The position numbers and the translations under genes are program-made. Positions 8,354-16,055 of a DNA stretch of 64,000 bases are shown piece by piece; within the stretch, counting starts at the first letter, position 1; the number at the start of each line of letters is the position of its first letter. The DNA comes from Mycolicibacterium sp. BiH015 (GTDB lineage: Bacteria > Actinomycetota > Actinomycetes > Mycobacteriales > Mycobacteriaceae): assembly GCF_027706845.1 (NCBI RefSeq), contig NZ_JAQGCZ010000016.1:47350-111349 (forward strand), in the 5' to 3' direction. The notes beneath the pieces were generated by a model. The model ran no database searches, was not told the origin of the DNA, and was given only the letters and a program-made list of their open reading frames with translations.

Positions 8354-9532
8354 ATGCCCATTGCCACCGCGTCGACGTGCGTCGAAGACGCAGTCAACGG
8401 TCGCCGCGGTGACCTGGTCGAGTTGTCGCACGCCATTCACGCCGAGCCTGAGCTCGCGTTTGCCGAGCATCGCAGCTGTGCCAAGACCAAGGCGCTGGTC
8501 GCAGAGCGGGGTTTCGAGATTTCCGGCGTGGCAGAGCTGGACACCGCGTTCCGGGCGGTCTTCGGGAGCGGTCCGCTCGTCGTCGGGATCTGCGCTGAGT
8601 ACGACGCGCTGCCCGGTATCGGGCACGCCTGCGGGCACAACATCATCGCCGCATCGGCGGTCGGCACGGCGCTCGCCCTCGCCGAGGTCGCCGACGCTCT
8701 CGGGCTGACGGTCGTGCTGCTCGGCACCCCGGCCGAGGAACTGGGTGGCGGAAAGGCCCTGATGCTCGACGCGGGAGCCTTCGACGACATCGCCGCGACC
8801 GTCATGTTGCACCCCGGCCCGATCGACATCGCGGCAGCGCGTTCGCTTGCGCTGTCGGAGGTCACCGTCGGCTACACCGGTCGGGAGTCGCACGCCGCGG
8901 TCGCGCCGTACCTCGGCATCAATGCCGCCGACGCGGTCACGGTGACACAGGTGGCGATCGGGCTGCTGCGCCAGCAGTTGGTGCCCGGGCAGATGGTGCA
9001 CGGCATCGTGACCGACGGCGGCCAAGCCTCCAACGTCATTCCGGCGCACACCGAGTTGCGGTACACGATGCGGGCGACGCACTCGGAGTCGTTGCGAGAG
9101 TTGGAGTCCCGGATGGCCGGATGCTTCGCCGCGGGCGCGGTCGCGACGGGGTGCGAACATGTGGTGACCGAGACGGCGCCCGCCTACGCCGAGCTGACGC
9201 CCGATCCGTGGCTGGCGGAGACGATCCGCGCCGAGATGGTGCGCATCGGTCGGGAGCCGGTGCCTGCAGAGCTGGAAGCGACGCTGCCCCTGGGTAGTAC
9301 GGACATGGGCAACGTGACGCAGGTGATGCCGGGGATCCACCCGATTGTCGGCATCGACGCCGGAGGCGCCTCCATCCATCAGCCGGAGTTCACCGCGGCC
9401 GCCGTGAGTGCGAGCGCGGACGTCGCTGTGGTCGAAGGGGCGATCATGCTCGCCCGTACTGTCGTGGCGCTGGCTGAGTCCGACGTAGAGAGGGGCCGGG
9501 TGCTGGAGCAGTGGCAGAGGCGGGCGTCATGA
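8354..9532 (+). CDS. amiB1: M20 family amidohydrolase AmiB1
   Basis: A 392-residue zinc amidohydrolase of the M20D (N-acyl amino acid/aminobenzoyl-glutamate hydrolase) group; the M. tuberculosis counterpart is about 394 aa. The metal-site motif Gly-His-Ala-Cys-Gly-His-Asn is near residue 95 and Pro-Ala-Glu-Glu near residue 130. The start is the first ATG after the deoD intergenic gap; the longer open frame is antisense to deoD. The stop overlaps the amiA1 start by 4 nt (ATGA), so the two paralogues are translationally coupled. The natural substrate is not evident. Confidence 0.92.
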   Translation: MPIATASTCVEDAVNGRRGDLVELSHAIHAEPELAFAEHRSCAKTKALVAERGFEISGVAELDTAFRAVFGSGPLVVGICAEYDALPGIGHACGHNIIAASAVGTALALAEVADALGLTVVLLGTPAEELGGGKALMLDAGAFDDIAATVMLHPGPIDIAAARSLALSEVTVGYTGRESHAAVAPYLGINAADAVTVTQVAIGLLRQQLVPGQMVHGIVTDGGQASNVIPAHTELRYTMRATHSESLRELESRMAGCFAAGAVATGCEHVVTETAPAYAELTPDPWLAETIRAEMVRIGREPVPAELEATLPLGSTDMGNVTQVMPGIHPIVGIDAGGASIHQPEFTAAAVSASADVAVVEGAIMLARTVVALAESDVERGRVLEQWQRRAS

Positions 9533-10704
9533 GCGTGCTCAAGCATGCGGCCGCCCGTTGGCTGAGTGAGCACTACGACGACCTCGTCGAGTGGCGCAGG
9601 CACATCCACCGGCATCCCGAGTTGGGCAGGCAGGAGTTCGGGACGACGCAGTTCGTCGCCTCGCTGCTGGCCGACGCCGGGTTGAACCCGAAGGTGCTGC
9701 CCGGTGGGACGGGGTTGACGTGCGACTTCGGGCCCGAAGACGGGCCGCGGGTGGCGTTGCGTGCGGACATGGACGCGCTGCCGATGGCCGAGCGCACCGG
9801 TTTGCCGTTCTCGTCGGAGGTGCCGAATGTCGCGCATGCGTGCGGCCACGACGCGCACACCGCCGTGCTGCTCGGCGCGGCGCTCGCGATGGCGTCGGAC
9901 GTCGAACTCCCGGTCGGTGTGCGGTTGATCTTCCAGGCCGCCGAGGAGTTGATGCCCGGTGGCGCGATCGACGCCATTGCCGCCGGCGCGCTGAGCGGGG
10001 TGTCGCGCATCTACGCGTTGCACTGTGATCCGCACCTGGCGGTGGGCCGGGTGGCGGTGAAGCCAGGACCGATCACGTCGGCGGCCGACCACGTCGAGGT
10101 GACGTTGCATTCGCCGGGCGGGCACACATCCCGTCCGCATCTGACCGGCGATCTCGTCTATGGTCTGGGCACGCTGATCACCGGGGTGCCGGGGATCCTG
10201 TCGCGCCGTATCGATCCACGCCACAGCACGGTCATGGTGTGGGGCGCGGTGCATGCCGGCGTTGCCGCCAATGCGATTCCGCAAACCGGCACAATGGCGG
10301 GCACCATCCGCACGGCCAGCCGCGAGACCTGGCTGACGCTGGAAGACGTTGTGCAGGAAGCGATTGCGTCACTGCTCGCGCCGCTGGGCATCGAGTACGT
10401 GGTGCAGTACCGCCGTGGGGTGCCGCCGGTGGTCAACGAAGAGATCGCCACGCGCATCATGACCCACGCGATCGAGGCGATCGGTCCTGACGTGCTCGCC
10501 GACACCCAGCAGTCCGGCGGCGGTGAGGACTTCTCCTGGTACCTGGAGGAGGTGCCCGGCGCGATGGCCCGCCTCGGGGTGTGGAGCGGTCGCGGCCCGC
10601 AGCTGGATCTGCACCAGCCCACCTTCGATCTCGACGAACGGGCGCTCGGTGTGGGTGTGCGGCTGCTGGTCAACCTGGTCGAAAACAGCGCCTCAGTCTC
10701 CTGA
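9529..10704 (+). CDS. amiA1: M20 family amidohydrolase AmiA1
   Basis: A 391-residue paralogue of AmiB1. It shows His-Pro-Glu-Leu-Gly, the metal motifs Arg-Ala-Asp-Met-Asp-Ala-Leu-Pro (near 80) and His-Ala-Cys-Gly-His-Asp-Ala-His (near 105), Ala-Ala-Glu-Glu (near 145) and a late Gly-Gly-Glu-Asp-Phe-Ser-Trp segment. These are hallmarks of N-acyl-amino-acid or hippurate-type hydrolases. I use the ATG that overlaps the amiB1 stop. A hairpin repeat follows its stop codon. Confidence 0.93.
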   Translation: MSVLKHAAARWLSEHYDDLVEWRRHIHRHPELGRQEFGTTQFVASLLADAGLNPKVLPGGTGLTCDFGPEDGPRVALRADMDALPMAERTGLPFSSEVPNVAHACGHDAHTAVLLGAALAMASDVELPVGVRLIFQAAEELMPGGAIDAIAAGALSGVSRIYALHCDPHLAVGRVAVKPGPITSAADHVEVTLHSPGGHTSRPHLTGDLVYGLGTLITGVPGILSRRIDPRHSTVMVWGAVHAGVAANAIPQTGTMAGTIRTASRETWLTLEDVVQEAIASLLAPLGIEYVVQYRRGVPPVVNEEIATRIMTHAIEAIGPDVLADTQQSGGGEDFSWYLEEVPGAMARLGVWSGRGPQLDLHQPTFDLDERALGVGVRLLVNLVENSASVS

Positions 10705-10709
10705 CCTTC

Positions 10710-10780
10710 GCACCGCGAGCGTGCGTGTCTGCACGCCGGCGCGCCGCAATCTTTGGTATTTCGGGCGCGCTCGCGAGCGG
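10710..10780. repeat. GC-rich palindromic repeat, family C copy 1
   Basis: Starts 5 nt after the amiA1 stop and ends 4 nt before the convergent TetR stop. It begins CACCGCGAGCGTGCGTGTCTG and ends GGGCGCGCTCGCG, giving arms that can pair. Related copies lie at 14402, 15424, 43010 and 43974, all flanking stop codons. It probably acts as a bidirectional terminator; mobility is not shown. Confidence 0.7.
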
Positions 10781-10784
10781 CGAG

Positions 10785-11357
10785 TCAGCCCTGCGGCACG
10801 CAGACGTCGAGGAACTTCTTCGTCAGGTCCAGCAATATCTCCTGAAGTTCGGCGTCGTCCAGCTCGCTGATCATGGGGTCGGTGACGCAGCCGTGCACCC
10901 CGGCGCTGAACATCGAGATGGCCACCCGGGTCGCATTGTCGGGATTCGGGCCGAGGAGCACCTCGGCCAGCCGGTCGCCGACGACGCGGAACTCATCGGT
11001 GCCTTCGAGGAGATGGTGCACCGTGGGGTCGCCGTAGAAAACGCTGGAGATGCGTCGGTGCCGGATGATCAGCTCGACCATGCCGCCCATCGTCACGCTG
11101 CGCCTCGCCTCCGTCGTCGGCAACGTGTCGGCGATCCGTAGCAGGTGTTCGATGTCGTCGAATACCGGCTTCACCACCGCCAGCGCGATGTCGTCCTTGG
11201 AGTGGAACTGGTAGTAGACAGCGGCCTTCGTCACGCCGAGGCGGTCGGCGATCATCTGCAGTGAGGTACCGCTGACACCGTGGTCGGAGAACAACTCAAG
11301 GGCGGCCTCGAGCACGCGCTCGCGAGCGAAGCCCCGCACCGCGACCGGCTTGGCCAT
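10785..11357 (-). CDS. TetR family transcriptional regulator
   Basis: A 190-residue regulator with an N-terminal helix-turn-helix at about 10-55 (Leu-Gly-Val-Thr-Lys-Ala-Ala-Val-Tyr-Tyr-Gln-Phe) and a helical ligand domain. The start is the ATG behind a GAGGGGGTG ribosome-binding sequence; upstream codons lack family character. It is divergent from the MmpL gene across a 193-bp gap with a clear palindrome, which suggests it represses that exporter and itself. Its effector is unknown. Confidence 0.88.
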   Translation of the reverse strand: MAKPVAVRGFARERVLEAALELFSDHGVSGTSLQMIADRLGVTKAAVYYQFHSKDDIALAVVKPVFDDIEHLLRIADTLPTTEARRSVTMGGMVELIIRHRRISSVFYGDPTVHHLLEGTDEFRVVGDRLAEVLLGPNPDNATRVAISMFSAGVHGCVTDPMISELDDAELQEILLDLTKKFLDVCVPQG

Positions 11358-11470
11358 CGTCACCCCCTCGCGCTCCGGTTCGGCGGAACTGTATCCCAGG
11401 TCACCCCCGCTATTCACTGGGAGGCAGATCACTACTTAGTCGACCGGCTTGTGCGAACTTAGCCGATTGG

Positions 11471-11490
11471 TTAGGTTAGCCCTGCTAACC
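11471..11490. promoter_or_regulatory. palindrome GGTTAGC-CCT-GCTAACC between tetR and mmpL
   Basis: A perfect 7-bp inverted repeat with a 3-bp spacer (11474-11490), 60 bp before the mmpL start. The left side extends to TTAGGTTAGC, which equals one half of the mycobacterial IdeR iron box, but the two halves are spaced too far apart for a standard site. A TetR operator is the simplest reading. Confidence 0.55.
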
Positions 11491-11550
11491 GGATAATTCC
11501 TGTCGAACGCGGCCGCGCCGTAACGACTTTCAAATGGAGGAGTCGCGACG

Positions 11551-14424
11551 GTGCACGGGGCTTCGACCACCGAGAAGCAAACGAAGCCGCACTTCTACGG
11601 CATCGCCCGGTTCATTCGGCGGGCGTCGGTGCCCATCATCGTGATCTGGGTCGCCGTCGCCGCATACCTCAACATCGCCGTGCCCCAGCTCGAAGCGGTC
11701 GGCAAGTTGCGGTCGGTGTCGATGAGCCCGGACGAAGCGCCGGCCGTCATCTCGATGGAACGCATCGGCGAGGTCTTCGAAGAGTACGAGTCGAGCAGCT
11801 CGGCGATGATCGTGCTCGAGGGTGAGCAGCCGCTCGGCGACGAGGCACGCGCCTACTACGCGACGCTGATCGAGGCGCTCGAGGCCGATCCCGTCCACGT
11901 CGAGCACGTCCAGGATCTGTGGGGTGATCCGCTGACCGCCGCCGGCGCGCAGAGCGGTGACGGTAAGTCGATGTACTTCCAGGTCAATCTCGCCGGCAAC
12001 CAGGGCGAGGCGCTGGCCAACGAATCCGTGGCCGCGGTGCAGAAATTGGTCGCCGACAGCCAGCCGCCCGCGGGAGTGCAGGCCTATGTGACGGGCGCGT
12101 CGGTGCTCGCCGCCGAACAGGAGACCGCGGGCACCGAGAGCCTGCGGATGGTCGAGGCGCTGACCTTCCTCGTCATCACCATCATGCTGGTGCTCTTCTT
12201 CCGCTCGATCGTGACGACGCTGCTGATCCTGGTCATGGTGGGCCTGAGCTTGATGACGGTTCGCGGCGCCGTGGCGTTCCTTGGATTCCACGACATCATC
12301 GGACTTTCGACGTTCGCGACGAGCCTGCTCGTCACCTTGGCCATCGCGATCGCCGTCGACTACGCCATCTTCCTCATCGGGCGCTACCAGGAGGCCCGGG
12401 GCAGCGGCCAGACGCGAGAAGACGCGTACTACACGATGTTCGGCGGCAATGCGCACGTCATCGTCGGCTCCGGCCTGACCATCGCCGGCGCGACGTTCTG
12501 CCTGAGCTTTACGCGACTGCCGTACTTCCAAACACTCGGCGTCCCGCTGGCGCTGGGCATGCTGGTGCTGATCTGCGTCGCGATGACGTTCGGGCCGGCG
12601 GTGGTGGTGGTCGCGAGCCGATTCGGACTGCTGGAACCCAAGCGCGCCATGCGCGTTCGCGGGTGGCGCAAGATCGGTGCGGCGACGGTGCGCTGGCCCG
12701 GCGCGATCCTGGTGGCCAGCGTCGCCGTGTCGCTGATCGGCCTTCTTGCGCTGCCCGGCTATCAGACCAGCTACAACGACCGCAACTACCTGCCGCCTGA
12801 CATCCAGTCCAACGTCGGCTATGCCGCCGCCGAGCGGCACTTCTCGCCGGCGAGGCTCAATCCCGAGATGTTGATGGTGGAAACCGATCGGGATCTTCGT
12901 AATTCGGCCGACTTCATCGTCATCGACAAGATCGCCAAGGCGCTGTTCGCCGTCGAGGGGATCGGCCGCGTTCAGACCATCACCCGGCCCGACGGCACGC
13001 CCATCGAGGGCACCACCATTCCGTACATCATGAGCCGGCAGAGCGGCACGCAGAAGCTCAATGAGAAGTACATGCTGGACCGGATGGACGACATGTCCGT
13101 CCAGGCTGCTTCGTTGGACAACACCATCGCGACGATGGAAAAGATGATGTCGCTGATGGGCCAGATGTCGGAGGTCACCACCAGCATGGTGGCCAAGACG
13201 AAGACGATGGCTGCCGACATCACCGAATTGCGGGACCACATCGCCGATCTCGACGATTTCCTGCGCCCGGTGCGGAACTACTTCTACTGGGAACCGCACT
13301 GCTACAACATCCCGGTGTGCTGGTCGATGCGGTCGATCTTCGACCTGATCGACGGCACGAATCTGTTGACCGACAACGTCCAGGACCTCGTCCCCGAGCT
13401 GGAGCGGCTCGCGGCGCTCATGCCTGAGCTGATCAAGCTGATGCCGTCGCAGATCGAATCGATGAAGTCGCAGCGCGACATGATGCTGACCATGCAGCAG
13501 ACCCAGGGTGGGCAGCTCAAGGCCGCAGCCGAGATGGGCGGCGACGCCACCGACATGGGCGATGCGTTCAACGACGCCATGAACGCCGACACCTTCTATC
13601 TGCCGCCGGAAGCTTTCCAGAACAAGGACTTCCAAAGCGGCATGGAGCAGTTCATCTCACCCAACGGGCATGCGGTGCGGTTCATCATCGCTCACGAGGG
13701 CGACCCCCTCAGTCCCGACGGCATCGAGAAGATCGAGGCCCTCAAGACCGCAGCGAAGGAAGCCATCAAGGGCACACCCCTGGAGGGCTCGACGATCTAT
13801 CTCGGTGGCACTGCGGCAACGTTCAAGGACATGGCCGACGGCACGCAATACGACCTGCTGATCGCCGGAATCGCCGCTATAGGACTGATTTTCATCATCA
13901 TGCTGATCCTGACGCGAGCGATTGTCGCAGCGGCGGTGATCGTCGGAACCGTGGTGCTGTCGTTGGGCGCCTCGTTCGGGCTGTCAGTGTTGGTGTGGCA
14001 GCACATCATCGGCATCGAGCTGCACTGGATGGTGTTGCCGATGGCGGTGATCATCCTGCTGGCCGTCGGCGCGGACTACAACCTGCTCGTGGTGTCGCGA
14101 CTCAAGGAAGAGATCGGTGCCGGCCTGCACACCGGACTGATCCGCACGATGGGCGGTAGCGGTTCGGTGGTCACTGCCGCGGGCATGGTGTTCGCCCTGA
14201 CGATGATGACGATGGCGGTCAGCGACCTGACCATCATGGGGCAGGTCGGCACGACGATCGGCATGGGTCTGATCTTCGACACCCTGGTGATCCGGTCCTT
14301 CATGACGCCGTCGATCGCGGCGCTGTTGGGCCGGTGGTTCTGGTGGCCGCAGAAGGTCCGCACCCGCCCCCGCCCGGTCGCGTGGGGAAGCGGGGACCCT
14401 CGCACCGCGAGCGCGCGTGTCTGA
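11551..14424 (+). CDS. MmpL family RND transporter
   Basis: A 957-residue inner-membrane exporter of the MmpL4/MmpL5 type. It has one TM helix near residue 30, a periplasmic porter domain, five TMs at about 205-370, a second large periplasmic domain with a long helical Met-rich segment (about 500-690), and the final TMs at about 765-945. The GTG start lies 10 nt after GGAGG. No mmpS partner adjoins it. Substrates of the family are lipids, siderophores or drugs; this one is unassigned. The last residues (Thr-Ala-Ser-Ala-Arg-Val) and the stop are encoded by a family C palindromic repeat, so the native C-terminus may have been altered. Control by the divergent TetR gene is likely. Confidence 0.93.
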   Translation: MHGASTTEKQTKPHFYGIARFIRRASVPIIVIWVAVAAYLNIAVPQLEAVGKLRSVSMSPDEAPAVISMERIGEVFEEYESSSSAMIVLEGEQPLGDEARAYYATLIEALEADPVHVEHVQDLWGDPLTAAGAQSGDGKSMYFQVNLAGNQGEALANESVAAVQKLVADSQPPAGVQAYVTGASVLAAEQETAGTESLRMVEALTFLVITIMLVLFFRSIVTTLLILVMVGLSLMTVRGAVAFLGFHDIIGLSTFATSLLVTLAIAIAVDYAIFLIGRYQEARGSGQTREDAYYTMFGGNAHVIVGSGLTIAGATFCLSFTRLPYFQTLGVPLALGMLVLICVAMTFGPAVVVVASRFGLLEPKRAMRVRGWRKIGAATVRWPGAILVASVAVSLIGLLALPGYQTSYNDRNYLPPDIQSNVGYAAAERHFSPARLNPEMLMVETDRDLRNSADFIVIDKIAKALFAVEGIGRVQTITRPDGTPIEGTTIPYIMSRQSGTQKLNEKYMLDRMDDMSVQAASLDNTIATMEKMMSLMGQMSEVTTSMVAKTKTMAADITELRDHIADLDDFLRPVRNYFYWEPHCYNIPVCWSMRSIFDLIDGTNLLTDNVQDLVPELERLAALMPELIKLMPSQIESMKSQRDMMLTMQQTQGGQLKAAAEMGGDATDMGDAFNDAMNADTFYLPPEAFQNKDFQSGMEQFISPNGHAVRFIIAHEGDPLSPDGIEKIEALKTAAKEAIKGTPLEGSTIYLGGTAATFKDMADGTQYDLLIAGIAAIGLIFIIMLILTRAIVAAAVIVGTVVLSLGASFGLSVLVWQHIIGIELHWMVLPMAVIILLAVGADYNLLVVSRLKEEIGAGLHTGLIRTMGGSGSVVTAAGMVFALTMMTMAVSDLTIMGQVGTTIGMGLIFDTLVIRSFMTPSIAALLGRWFWWPQKVRTRPRPVAWGSGDPRTASARV

Positions 14425-14466
14425 ACAGTGCCACGCCGCTGCGGCTGGCATTTGGGGCGCGCTCGC
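14402..14466. repeat. palindromic repeat, family C copy 2
   Basis: Left arm GCACCGCGAGCGCGCGTGTC overlaps the last codons and the stop of mmpL; right arm GGGGCGCGCTCGC is at 14454-14466. The copy lies in the gap before the nuclease-fold gene. Confidence 0.7.
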
Positions 14467-14546
14467 CGCGAGCGAGTATGCACAAACACTCGTTCATCCC
14501 CAGATCTGCCACGACGTCCATCTAGCCGATCGGCCGGCGCCGAAGC

Positions 14547-15443
14547 ATGGGCGTCATGAATGACGAACTTCTGGCCCTCTTCGACGCCCAGCACGGTGTG
14601 GCAACAACCGGGCAGATCCTCAACCACGTCCCTCGTCGCCGCTTCGAGAAGCTCGTGGAAACCGGTGTGCTGGAACGCCTTTGGCACGGCATCTATTGCC
14701 GGGGAGAGCCTGACGACGAGATCCGCCTTCGTGGTCTCGACTTGTCCGCGGACAGGCGCGTCGCAGTATGTCTCGGGACAGCGGCCGCGATGTACGGATT
14801 CGACACCGAGCAGGCGCCCGACCTTCACGTACTCAATCCGCCCGGATGCGCGCTGCGCGACGCCGACGGCCTCGTCGTACATCGCCGTGACGGCGCACCT
14901 TTGGTGACGATCGACGGCCGACGAGCGACCTCGCCGGCGTGGACTGCCATAGAAGTTGCTCGCAGCCTTCGACGTCCGCGCGCGTTGGCAACCCTCGACG
15001 CTGCTCTACGCAGCGGCGCGTGCACACGTCCTGACATGTGCCGAGCTGCGATCGAGCAGAAGGGGCGCCGCGGCATCGTCGCGGTCCGCAACCTGCTGCC
15101 GTTGGCCGACGCGCGAGCCGAATCGCCGGGGGAGAGCGCGGCGCGGTTGGCCATGATCGACGGCGGCCTGCCTACTCCGGAACTCCAGTACGAGATCGTC
15201 GACGGCAACGGCGATCTGCGCCGGCTCGACTTCGCCTGGCCGGAAGCAGGTGTCGCCGCGGAGTACGACGGCATGGATTGGCATTCGGAGCCAGAGGCGA
15301 TGCAGCGCGACCGGCGTCGTCAGGCGGCGCTGCTGGCCGTCGGGCTGACAGTCATCCCTATCGTGTCCGAGGATTTGCGGGACGGCGGATGGGAGATGGT
15401 CGTTCGCGTCGGTGAGCAGTTGCGGCGCGCTCGCGCGGCGTGA
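14547..15443 (+). CDS. AbiEi-like N-terminal domain plus DUF559-type nuclease-fold protein
   Basis: A 298-residue protein of a type common in mycobacteria. The first ~60 residues resemble the winged-helix domain of type IV antitoxins (AbiEi-like). The C-terminal third has a PD-(D/E)XK/Vsr-like pattern: Arg-Arg-Leu-Asp-Phe-Ala-Trp, then Val-Ala-Ala-Glu-Tyr-Asp-Gly, with an earlier Glu in Glu-Ser-Pro-Gly-Glu-Ser. Nuclease activity is inferred. No toxin gene is adjacent. A paralogue with the same architecture lies at 27592-28485. The last codons fall in a family C repeat. A second ATG three codons in is an alternative start. Confidence 0.8.
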   Translation: MGVMNDELLALFDAQHGVATTGQILNHVPRRRFEKLVETGVLERLWHGIYCRGEPDDEIRLRGLDLSADRRVAVCLGTAAAMYGFDTEQAPDLHVLNPPGCALRDADGLVVHRRDGAPLVTIDGRRATSPAWTAIEVARSLRRPRALATLDAALRSGACTRPDMCRAAIEQKGRRGIVAVRNLLPLADARAESPGESAARLAMIDGGLPTPELQYEIVDGNGDLRRLDFAWPEAGVAAEYDGMDWHSEPEAMQRDRRRQAALLAVGLTVIPIVSEDLRDGGWEMVVRVGEQLRRARAA

Positions 15444-15501
15444 ACGCGCGCCAACGGCCAGAAATCCCGGCGCGTCGGCGCGCAGACACGCGCGCTCGCG
15501 G
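15424..15501. repeat. palindromic repeat, family C copy 3
   Basis: Begins inside the last codons of the nuclease-fold gene (GGCGCGCTCGC) and ends with CAGACACGCGCGCTCGCGG, ten bases before the stop of the convergent gamma-glutamylcyclotransferase-like gene. It again joins two convergent 3' ends. Confidence 0.65.
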
Positions 15502-15510
15502 AGCAACGCC

Positions 15511-15984
15511 CTACGAGCCCGGGCCGACGTTACCGGCCGGGCGGGTTCGCAGGTCGTGCACGTATTCGGCTGGGGCGCCGGCGATTTCGGCGGCATCGGC
15601 CATCACTCCCAGATATCGCGCGGACGGTATGCCGCCCTCCCAGGCGTCCAGCACGTACAGCCACGCCAACACGGGATCGGTGTCGGTGTCCGACGAGGTG
15701 CGCTCCACGCGGCAGCGGATCTTCTTGTGGAAGCCGAGCTCGGAGCCCTCCCAGCGGTCGAGGTTCTCCTCGTCCTCCTTCGTCACGTCGTAGAGCACGA
15801 CGAACACCTTCGACGTCGGGTCCTCGACGATCGTCGCGAGCGCGCCTTCCCACGCGATGTCGGCGCCGCCGAAGGTCAGCCGCCACCCGTGGAGCCAGCC
15901 CGTTCCCGCCATCGGAGAATGCGGAGCGCGCTCAAGCATCTGCTCGGGATGCATATTCGATCCGTAGGCGGCGTAGATCGGCAC
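15511..15984 (-). CDS. gamma-glutamylcyclotransferase-fold protein (Rv3304-like)
   Basis: A 157-residue protein starting Met-Pro-Ile-Tyr-Ala-Ala-Tyr-Gly-Ser-Asn-Met; the Tyr-Gly-Ser-Asn motif defines the GGCT/AIG2-like substrate pocket. Length and neighbours match Rv3304. The usual catalytic Glu could be Glu79 in Trp-Glu-Gly-Ser-Glu, but I cannot confirm it. The substrate is unknown; the family acts on gamma-glutamyl amines or amino acids. It is divergent from lpdA with a 71-bp gap. Confidence 0.85.
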   Translation of the reverse strand: MPIYAAYGSNMHPEQMLERAPHSPMAGTGWLHGWRLTFGGADIAWEGALATIVEDPTSKVFVVLYDVTKEDEENLDRWEGSELGFHKKIRCRVERTSSDTDTDPVLAWLYVLDAWEGGIPSARYLGVMADAAEIAGAPAEYVHDLRTRPAGNVGPGS

Positions 15985-16055
15985 GCGAGAAGCTTAAACG
16001 CATTGTGTTGAGACGGCTGCCAACCTTCGTTACCTCAGTGGCCTAGGTTGGAACC

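Noticed and set aside
11471..11490. Full IdeR box
   Set aside because: Only one half matches; the spacing between halves is about 4 nt too long and the outer right side is CCGG rather than CCTAA.
16020..16051. CCAACCT...AGGTTGG inverted repeat before lpdA
   Set aside because: The 18-nt loop and position over the likely promoter make it ambiguous; no regulator gene is adjacent.
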